Program-made: the position numbers and the translations under genes | Notes under the pieces: model-generated | Databases searched by the model: none | Told to the model about the DNA's origin: nothing | Seen by the model: only the letters and a program-made list of their open reading frames with translations | Shown: positions 6,825-14,900 of the stretch, in pieces | How the letters are laid out: each line of letters starts with the position of its first letter | Numbering within the stretch: position 1 is the first letter of the stretch | Assembly: GCA_903921605.1 (NCBI GenBank) | Contig: CAIXQV010000339.1 | Coordinates: 1 to 17,497, forward strand | Origin: an uncultured Planctomycetaceae bacterium | GTDB taxonomy: Bacteria > Planctomycetota > Planctomycetia > Planctomycetales > Planctomycetaceae | Direction of reading: 5' to 3' | Length of the DNA stretch: 17,497 bases

Positions 6825-9014
6825 ATGACGTTCTTGAATGGAGCCCTCGCGTTTGGAGCTTTGGCGTTTGCTGTTCCGCTGATCATTCATATCCTGAATC
6901 GAAGCCGCTTTCGGACCGTCGAATGGGGAGCCATGCATCTCCTCGAATCGGTGATCAAAGTTAACCACAAAAGGCTCCATGTTGATCAACTGATTCTGCT
7001 GTTCGTACGCTGTGCGATTCCGGTGTTGCTGGCTCTCTGTCTGGCCCGGCCTATTCTGACCGGCTCCAAATTGCTTGAAGGTGACTCCCCGGTTTCGCTG
7101 GTGATCCTGCTCGATACAAGTTACTCGATGGACACTGTCGCCCCGTCCGGATCTCGCTTTGAGAAAGCCGTTGATGCGGCTTGTCAGATCGTGAATTCGG
7201 TCAGTCGTGGCTCTGAGGTCGCCGTGATTCAAACCGGTGGTCGACCTACGCCGCTTTTTGATCAGCCGGTCTTCGACAGCGAAGCCGTTGTTCGCAGGCT
7301 GCGCCAAATCAAGGCCGGGTATGGGGCCAGTGATATGCAGGCTTCACTTAATGAAGCATTGAAGACGGTCGACGCGATGTCACATGCTCGCCGCGAACTG
7401 ATTGTTATCAGCGATTTTCAGCCGGCTGATTGGCAGGCGATTGGGCAAAACACCGCCGAATCCATTCGAGGGCAATTGTCGTCGCTGAAGATTCCCCCGG
7501 CGTTGACGTTGTTGCCGATTGGTCAGCCCGTAAGCAGTAATGTCTCTGTGGAGTCCCTCGAGTTCCCTCGCCGCGCCCTGGGAGTTGGGCAGCAGATTTC
7601 TGTGCGAGCAAATCTTCGCAATCATGGCGGCACACCAATTGAAAACGCCCGCGTTGTATTGAGGCTCGACGGAGCAGAATCGTCTGTTTCTCAAGTCGCT
7701 CTCGCTGCGAACGGGACGACTCAAACACTGTTCCCCTGTTCGTTTGATAAAGCGGGTTCGCATGTGATCGAAGTCGAAGTCATCGCCGACGATCCCCTGA
7801 AAGATGATAATCGTTACGCGGCTGCCGTTACGATCTGGGACAGTATCAACGTATTGCTGGTCGATGGAGATCCCAGCGGGCAGCCTTTGCAAAGTGAAAC
7901 GGACTATCTGTCGATTGCTCTGACGCCATTTACTTTTGGTCGAGTACGTCTGGCGGATCTTGTGCAGACCCAGACCGTGCAGTCGAAAGATCTCACGGAA
8001 GAACGTCTGAAGACATCGCGCGTTGTTGTGCTGGCGAATGTCTCAAAGCTGGAGCCCGCTCAAGTCTCCGCGTTAACGGCTTTCGTCAACGATGGCGGCG
8101 CTTTGCTGGTCTGTGCCGGAAACAAGATCGATTTGAATTGGTATCGCGAACAGATGTTTGCAAATGGTGGCGGACTGCTGCCAGCCGCGTTTGGGATTCT
8201 GAAAGGTCAAACCGAGCCAGACGGGAAGGCTGATGCTGCAGCCGGAACGCTCAATAAGAGTTCTCATATTGTCGCGCAGCATTTTGATCATCCCGCTCTG
8301 GAATTCTTTAACGAGCCGGCCAACGGTGATTTATCAACGGCCGAGATTCGTCGCTGGCATGAACTGGCTGACGTGGATGGTCGCAGCGATGTCGCAGTTT
8401 TGGCACGGCTGGATTCGGGCGATCCTCTGCTGATTGAGCGTCGTATTGGGGATGGCGTCGTGTTGCAGATGGCGACGTCCTGTGATGCGGATTGGACGGA
8501 TTTTCCAGTTCGACCTCTTTATGTGCCGCTGATGCAGCAGATTATTACAACGATGGCATCGGGGATTTCTCCGCCGCGAAATATTGCGACCGGTGATCCG
8601 GCCGTTGCGATGTTGCCAGGAGCCGAACAATCCACAACGTTGTCCGTCGTGACTCCTGATGGTGCTCGTCGAACTCTCAACACGACGCTTCAGGGCAAGC
8701 TGCAACTGGCGCGGTTCGAGGAAACTCAACGGCCCGGCGTGTATGCCATGTCAACGCCTGCGGCCGAAACGATTCACTTTGTCGCAGAGACTTCTCGCAG
8801 TGAATCGGACCTGAGTATTCTGTCTGAACCGGCGCTGGTTGAGTTATCAAAGAGTCTGGCGTCCACGCTGATTAAGTCTCCGGCCGAGTATCTTGAACAG
8901 GATCGTCTGCGGCGACACGGTCAGGAGATCTGGAAGTTTGTGCTGGCGGCTTTTCTGGCATTCATGTTTTTGGAACTCGTCCTGCAACAACGATTCGCGA
9001 GGGTTCGTCTATGA
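6825..9014 (+). CDS. BatA-like VWA-domain membrane protein
   Basis: 729 residues. The N terminus ([24 protein letters not shown], then [23 protein letters not shown]) is the double-membrane-helix BatA or aerotolerance-regulator N-terminal region, about 4-24 and 54-78. A VWA domain follows (about 90-235) with an intact MIDAS DxSxS motif, DTSYS at 97-101, and a later Asp197 in IVISDF. Residues about 240-335 look like an Ig/CARDB-like beta domain, and 340-580 like a glutamine-amidotransferase-like fold ([10 protein letters not shown] start). A last helix lies at about 704-720. Such proteins sit in the inner membrane with the VWA domain exposed and bind partners through a metal ion. BatA-type genes usually go with MoxR and DUF58 genes; none is visible upstream. 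The stop overlaps the next start as ATGA, indicating translational coupling. Exact function unknown. Confidence 0.88.
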   Translation: MTFLNGALAFGALAFAVPLIIHILNRSRFRTVEWGAMHLLESVIKVNHKRLHVDQLILLFVRCAIPVLLALCLARPILTGSKLLEGDSPVSLVILLDTSYSMDTVAPSGSRFEKAVDAACQIVNSVSRGSEVAVIQTGGRPTPLFDQPVFDSEAVVRRLRQIKAGYGASDMQASLNEALKTVDAMSHARRELIVISDFQPADWQAIGQNTAESIRGQLSSLKIPPALTLLPIGQPVSSNVSVESLEFPRRALGVGQQISVRANLRNHGGTPIENARVVLRLDGAESSVSQVALAANGTTQTLFPCSFDKAGSHVIEVEVIADDPLKDDNRYAAAVTIWDSINVLLVDGDPSGQPLQSETDYLSIALTPFTFGRVRLADLVQTQTVQSKDLTEERLKTSRVVVLANVSKLEPAQVSALTAFVNDGGALLVCAGNKIDLNWYREQMFANGGGLLPAAFGILKGQTEPDGKADAAAGTLNKSSHIVAQHFDHPALEFFNEPANGDLSTAEIRRWHELADVDGRSDVAVLARLDSGDPLLIERRIGDGVVLQMATSCDADWTDFPVRPLYVPLMQQIITTMASGISPPRNIATGDPAVAMLPGAEQSTTLSVVTPDGARRTLNTTLQGKLQLARFEETQRPGVYAMSTPAAETIHFVAETSRSESDLSILSEPALVELSKSLASTLIKSPAEYLEQDRLRRHGQEIWKFVLAAFLAFMFLELVLQQRFARVRL

Positions 9015-11920
9015 CAACGCTGCGATTTGTTGGTGATGTACCTCTGTGGGCCGGTTTGCTGGCTGCGTTGATTGTTTGCGTGTTATCATGGCGTTATTAC
9101 AGCCGCGAAAGTTTCGGTTTGCCACGCCGACTTCGATGGCTGCTGCCGTTGCTGAGATCTTCCGCTTTTCTGCTGGGGATTCTGGTGCTGACCGGGCCGG
9201 TGTTACATCATCGCATGATTCTTGGCGAGCTTGGTCGAGTCAAAATCTATGTTGACGATTCGCGCAGCATGACGATGCAGGATCGTCACATGTCGACCGG
9301 GAGAAAATTGCTGGTCGCGGAGCAATTGGGTTGGATCAGTGCCGGGCGTATTGATTCGAAGCTGCTAAAACTTGCGGATCAATTGTCTGAGGCTCGGCAG
9401 GGATTTGTGGATGCGTTTTCTCCGAAAAGTACCGCACCTGAGAGCGATCCCGAAGCCGTGAGTTCTGGTTCGGCACCAACAGCAGCGGCCGATCCCAAAG
9501 CTGCTGATGCTGCGGCAGCAAGTCCCCCGGCTGTCAACGCGGCCCCTGCCCTGACTGCCAACGCCGTTCGAACTGCGGTCGATGCGTTTCGTTCACGTTT
9601 GCTGGAGTTAAAGACGTCTCTGCCGTCAGAACTCTCGGAGCGATATCAGAATGAATTGCTTCAGCCGCTGGATGCAACCGCCTCCACAATTGACGCGGAT
9701 GTGACCGCCGCGACGAATGCACTCGTGGCACTGGCCAAAGTCTGTGAATCGCTTGAAGGTTCAGTGCGCAGTTCGTTTGAGGCGGAGGTTTCGCGGATTG
9801 TTGAATCGGGCGATGAGTCGATTCGATCGGCCCTGGCCATGTTCGATGAAACTCCGCGGTGGCGTCGAGTGGAGATGGGGTTATCGGAATCATCCGCAAA
9901 GATTCTGGATAAGCTCCGGGAGCAGCATGATGTTGAAGTGCTCCGGTTGGCGGGTGAAAAAGCGGAGTTGCTGGGTAGCCGTGCTCCGACCTCTGCAAAA
10001 GGCGAGGTCGATGAAAAATCTGAGGGTGAGAACGAAAGAAGTGCCGAGGACTTCTCCAGTGTCACGGACCTGAGTTCTGGCATCGCGGCGACTCAAAAGT
10101 CCGTCACCGCATCGGAGAGCTCCGGGGAAACCCCATCGACAGATACCAAAGGCACTGAGGCGAAGACCGCAATCGTCTTGATCACTGATGGTCAGCACAA
10201 TTCCGGCCCGTCGCCATTGCAGACAGCACAGGTTTTAGGAAGTCAGGGAGTTCCGTTTTTCAGCGTATCACTTGGTGCGTCTCAACAGGCTGCAGACCTG
10301 GCGGTGATCGGCCTTGAACACCCGGATCTCGTGTTCCAGAAAGATCACGTTCGCGGCGTGATGGTTGTTCGTGATCAAATGACGCCGGGGAAACCTTTTG
10401 TCGCACAGATCAGCTATCAGGATGAAGTGCTTTGGCAGCAGCAACTGGAAACTCAGAACGTCGCAGAACGACGCATTGAATTTGATTTTGAGATCGATGA
10501 ACTCGTCACAAAACTGGGAGCCCAGTTTGCTTCCGACATCAAGCAGCATGCAGTGCCATTGGAGTTTCAGGCGTCGATTGCCGCGCTGCCCGAAGAGTCT
10601 GAAACGGACAATAATCAGCGTTCGATGAGACTGGCCGCTATCGTCTCCAGCTACAAGGTTCTGCTGGTCGATGGACGTTCTCGCTGGGAAACTCGATATC
10701 TTCGCAACGTCTTTGAACGCGATGAACAATGGTCTGTGAATACGGTCATCGCAGGTCCGGGAACGGATCATGCGGCGCTGACAAGAGGCGAAGAAGAAGG
10801 GCAGTTTCCGGGTAAGCGCGAGCAATTGTTTGCCTATGATCTGGTGATCGTTGGCGAAGTTGCCCCTGAGCTTTTCAATGAGCAGGACTTTCAATGGCTG
10901 AGTGAGTTCGTGGAAACTCGTGGCGGCGGCATCGTTTTTATTGATGGTCAGCGAGGTCGACTGCGACAGATCGCCAGCACGAAGCTTGGCAGTTTGATTC
11001 CCGTCGAGTGGCTGAACGAAACCATTTCCGCCAAGCCGACGTCGTTGCAACTGACGGATAAAGGTGCTTCAGAAAGTGCACTGCGATTGTCACCGGATGC
11101 GGAACAGAATCGTCGCTTCTGGACCGAGTTGCCGCCTCCTCATTCACTGGTGGCCGTTAATGCTTTGCCGGGTGCTGAGGTGCTGATCGAAGCGAACGTG
11201 GATGGTCGGCAAAGACCGGCCATGGTGACGCGGTTGTTTGGTTCTGGCCGCGTTGTCTATCTTGCGTTCGATGAATCGTGGCGCTGGCGATTTAAGACGG
11301 CGGACCTCTGGCATCAGCGAGCGTGGAATCAGTTGGCGAAGTATGTGATGCCGCGACCGTTTGCCGTCAGCGACGAGTATGTTTCCCTGGATACTGGTTC
11401 GGTGCGTTACGACTTCGGCGCGATTGTCGATGTTCGAGCGCGCCTGTTGGGGCTTGATGGAAAACCGGCGACTGGCGTTTCTGCGGACGCTCTGGTGTGG
11501 AAAGACGGGCGCATCGTTTCGACGGTGAGTCTGACCCCCGATGTCGATGTGCCGGGGATTTATCGAGGTCGCGTCGCGGCTTTACCAGAGGGCGAGTACG
11601 AAGTATCAGTTCGAGCAGCGGGTTATAGTGACGCCGCCCTGAAGGCCCGCAGCCGATTCGTGGTGCTACCACCGGAATCCGGCGAGATGACTCAAACTTC
11701 GGCCAATGAAACGCTGCTGAAACAGATTGCTGCGGCTTCCGGAGGAGATTACCTTCGCGAAGAGGAACTGTTTCGATTGCCGGAACTGTTGAGCCCTCTC
11801 AGCAGCGGCCGCGTGGTCGAATCCGACACGCAGATCTGGCAGAGCTATTGGTGGTTTGCCGCGATTGTTATCCTGTTAACGGTTGAATGGGTCTTACGAA
11901 AACGAGCCGGGTTACTTTGA
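9011..11920 (+). CDS. Large VWA-type membrane protein with inserted coiled region
   Basis: 969 residues with the same overall plan as the upstream protein: two N-terminal helices (about 12-28 and 42-62), a VWA half-motif, a beta domain, a glutamine-amidotransferase-like domain ([15 protein letters not shown] at 550-564, then IVFIDGQRG at 641-649), an Ig-like domain, and a C-terminal helix (about 946-962) ending in a basic tail. The VWA domain appears split: MIDAS motif DDSRS at 82-86, but the next VWA strand, [12 protein letters not shown] with Asp393, comes only after some 290 residues of Ala/Ser/Glu-rich, partly coiled-coil sequence (about 100-385). Metal binding looks possible. The start overlaps the previous stop (ATGA). 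It is probably a membrane partner of the flanking proteins in one complex. Enzymatic activity of the amidotransferase-like part is unlikely, since no Cys-His-Glu triad was evident. Confidence 0.82.
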   Translation: MTTLRFVGDVPLWAGLLAALIVCVLSWRYYSRESFGLPRRLRWLLPLLRSSAFLLGILVLTGPVLHHRMILGELGRVKIYVDDSRSMTMQDRHMSTGRKLLVAEQLGWISAGRIDSKLLKLADQLSEARQGFVDAFSPKSTAPESDPEAVSSGSAPTAAADPKAADAAAASPPAVNAAPALTANAVRTAVDAFRSRLLELKTSLPSELSERYQNELLQPLDATASTIDADVTAATNALVALAKVCESLEGSVRSSFEAEVSRIVESGDESIRSALAMFDETPRWRRVEMGLSESSAKILDKLREQHDVEVLRLAGEKAELLGSRAPTSAKGEVDEKSEGENERSAEDFSSVTDLSSGIAATQKSVTASESSGETPSTDTKGTEAKTAIVLITDGQHNSGPSPLQTAQVLGSQGVPFFSVSLGASQQAADLAVIGLEHPDLVFQKDHVRGVMVVRDQMTPGKPFVAQISYQDEVLWQQQLETQNVAERRIEFDFEIDELVTKLGAQFASDIKQHAVPLEFQASIAALPEESETDNNQRSMRLAAIVSSYKVLLVDGRSRWETRYLRNVFERDEQWSVNTVIAGPGTDHAALTRGEEEGQFPGKREQLFAYDLVIVGEVAPELFNEQDFQWLSEFVETRGGGIVFIDGQRGRLRQIASTKLGSLIPVEWLNETISAKPTSLQLTDKGASESALRLSPDAEQNRRFWTELPPPHSLVAVNALPGAEVLIEANVDGRQRPAMVTRLFGSGRVVYLAFDESWRWRFKTADLWHQRAWNQLAKYVMPRPFAVSDEYVSLDTGSVRYDFGAIVDVRARLLGLDGKPATGVSADALVWKDGRIVSTVSLTPDVDVPGIYRGRVAALPEGEYEVSVRAAGYSDAALKARSRFVVLPPESGEMTQTSANETLLKQIAAASGGDYLREEELFRLPELLSPLSSGRVVESDTQIWQSYWWFAAIVILLTVEWVLRKRAGLL

Positions 11921-11973
11921 ACGGTGATGGCTTTGTGACTGAAAGCATGGTTGCTGACAGCACGGTGCACATA

Positions 11974-11980
11974 AAGGAAG
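11974..11980 (+). promoter_or_regulatory. Ribosome binding site of the giant coiled-coil gene
   Basis: AAGGAAG lies in the 67-base gap after the second VWA gene, with AGGA 9 bases before the ATG at 11988. No terminator or promoter was seen in the gap, which supports one transcript for all three genes. Confidence 0.6.
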
Positions 11981-11987
11981 ATTCACG

Positions 11988-14900
11988 ATGAGTGTTTCGC
12001 TTGATCCCGTTGTTGCTCGAAAACTCGAAGAATTCGGACGCCGTCGGTTTCGACTGATCGTCGCGCGAGGACTCTGCGCGGGCGTTGCCACGTTTCTAAT
12101 CTGTGTCGCGATCGTGGCCGCAATCGACTGGTATTGGCTGCTTAGCGATCGCGCGCGATGGGCTTTGAGTGCGGCGATTTACTTGCCGGTGATTGTGGTC
12201 ATCTGGACGACCAGCGTGCGCAGGATTCTGCATCGGCCGCTGAGAGAAGAGATCGCATCGCAGGTGGAGATGACTGAACCGCAGCTTCGCGAGAATCTGC
12301 TTTCGGCCGTTGAACTAGCCACGGATGATCCGTCCTCGCTGCATGACTCCCCAGTCTTTCGAAGTCTGCTGCAGGGCAAGGTTGCCGAGCAGATGACACG
12401 GATCGAGGTCCCGACGTTGCTGCCGCTCAAACTTGTTGCGCGATGGATGGCAGCTGCCGGAGTTGTCGTGGCGATTGCTGCCGTATTGCTGATGTCGAGT
12501 GATCATCGTTACCGTCAACTCGCCGCGCGAGCGATCCTGCCGGGAGCAAACATCGCGCGGGTTTCTCGGGTGAACGTCGAGATTCTGCAGCCGACGCCGC
12601 ATTCTCTCATGATGGCCGAAGATGAAACGGTCGCAGTGGTGGCTTCTGTGACTGGTGGCAGTTTTGATGAAGTCACGCTCGAGACCTTCACGGAAAAACA
12701 GGGGGCCGTGCGGCAGTCAATGCGAGGCCGCACAGAGGCGGAGTTCACATCCAATATTCATGTGATGGAAGAATCTGTCGAATATCGAATTCTCGCTGGC
12801 GATGCGGTGACGGAGCGTTTTCGGATTGAGGCACGTCCGCGTCCTCGTGTGACAGCGTTCCACAAATCCTTCGTCTATCCCGCTTATGCCTTGTTGCCCG
12901 ACAAGACTGTCACGGACAATCATGGCGATTTGCTTGTGCTGGAAGGCACAAAAGCAGAAATGCGGCTTGAACTTGATCAGCAGGTATCCGCTGCGGAATT
13001 GCGAATTGATCCGTCTGAATCCGATGAGATGATCACGATCCCATTGACTCCGGTTGCGGACAGTCAGAACGGGTTGCAGTGGAAGGCGACTGTTCCTGTG
13101 GATGCGGCCGCGATTTACAAGGTGCATCTGGTCTCGAAAGAAACGGGTTTTGAGAATCTCTTCAGCCCAAAGTACGAGATCCGACCACAGCCGGATTTAA
13201 TTCCTCGCGCGGGTTTTGTGGATCAGAAAGAGACGACGCTGTTACTGCCGCCAAACGATATTGTGGCACTGAAAGCCAAGGCGGAGGACGATCTTCCGCT
13301 GGTCAAGCTGGAGCAGCATGTGTCTGTCAATGGGCTGGACTGGATCGCCCTGCCTCTCGATGCAAAACCGGACGCTGAGACAGAGGGTCGCAATCTGACG
13401 GCCGAGTGGCAATGGGATCTGCAGAATCACAAGCTGAAGACCGGTGACCAGGTCATGACCAAGCTCGTGGCGACCGACCGCAAGGGCAACCTCGGGGAGT
13501 CGATCCCTTTACGGGTCATCGTGGCGGCCCAGGACTTTGATCCGGAGCGGCACACAATGATGGAACGCAAGATTGAACTCGTTGATGAACTGGTTAAGTT
13601 CTCGGAGTTGTTTCAGGAACAAAAAGTGACTGCTCTGGAAGTGATCGAGAGATTGCGGAAGCCGGATCAGACAGAAGAGCAGGCGACGCAGGACCAGTTG
13701 ACGTTGACTGACCTGGCCAGCAAGCAAAGAGAGCAAGCCGGAAAAATTCTGGATCAGATACTGGCTGTCGAAAAAGACATGGCTGCTGGCGCTGATGCCT
13801 ACGATCTGGATTTGATCGGCCGAGTCGTCGCGAGGCTGCAGCGGGAGTATTCAAATATTCCGGCGTTTGCTCTGAAGGCTCGGCAGCATACCGAAGATGT
13901 GAACCGTAGGAATGGCGATCTGGATGTCATCAAGCAGACATTTGAGCGGACAGCCGACGACGCCAAAATGATCCATGAACACTATCAGATTCTGGCGACT
14001 CATAATTTCGTCACGGCCGTCGCGAGTGATATGGATGCACTGCTGCATCAGCAAAAACTGGTCGTGGACAGTCCAACACAAACCTGGGAGCGATTGCAGC
14101 GTCAGGAAACTTTGGTGCTCAATCAAATCAAAGGAATTGAGCAGCTCGTTCGAGACCAGCGTAAGCGACTTCCGAAGTATCTCGAAGGTCAGTTGAATGA
14201 AATGATCCGTTGGACTGAAACGAGTCGAGATCGTCTTCAGGAATCGATGGAATCCTCAGAGAAACTGGAACAGCTAAAGACGGTTTCGAAGGAGTTGCAT
14301 CGTCAGTTGCTGGATCGCCAGCGATTTGATGTCGTCGATGGAAATCTGCCCAATCGAATTATCCATGCCTGGAGAGATCTCGATATCCGCGCGGGCAATC
14401 TTTACCTTCCTGTCGAGCAACTAGCGCGGGCCATTCAACAGGAGAATCAACTGACGGCTCAGGCGGCCGCCTCACTGGATTCGGCAGCCGGGCAGAAAAT
14501 TCTGGATCAAGCCGAACGATTCGTGGCCGAGATTGATCTGAAGCATCGGCGAAGTCTGGACCAGCTTCGAATTCGCAAGGAACTCACTCATGGCCGCAAA
14601 GATGGCGATGCACAATATGTGGCGGATGCCGGATTGACTCATCGAGCCGTCACTTCTCTATTGAATCAGCATCGTCAGGTATCACCTCAGGAATCAGCTT
14701 TGGCAACACAGCTTTTGGAGGTTGCACCGGCCTATCGGATTCTGGAGGCCGGACATGAACTCACGATTGTGCGTGATGCTCTGGATGAATTGACCAATCG
14801 AGAACGCTGGGGCTCACAGGATCTACAAGCTCGCATCGAGCATCCTCGTGTCTGGGATTTGGTCCAGCGAGGATTCGAACTGACAAGTCAGAGGCTTCGA

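Noticed and set aside
6684..7307. 207-codon minus-strand frame overlapping the BatA-like start
   Set aside because: It lies antisense to the conserved double-membrane and VWA region, and its hydrophilic Arg/Gln-rich composition is typical of a shadow frame.
10268..11050. 260-codon minus-strand frame
   Set aside because: It is antisense to the amidotransferase-like part of the second VWA protein, with no recognisable motif of its own.
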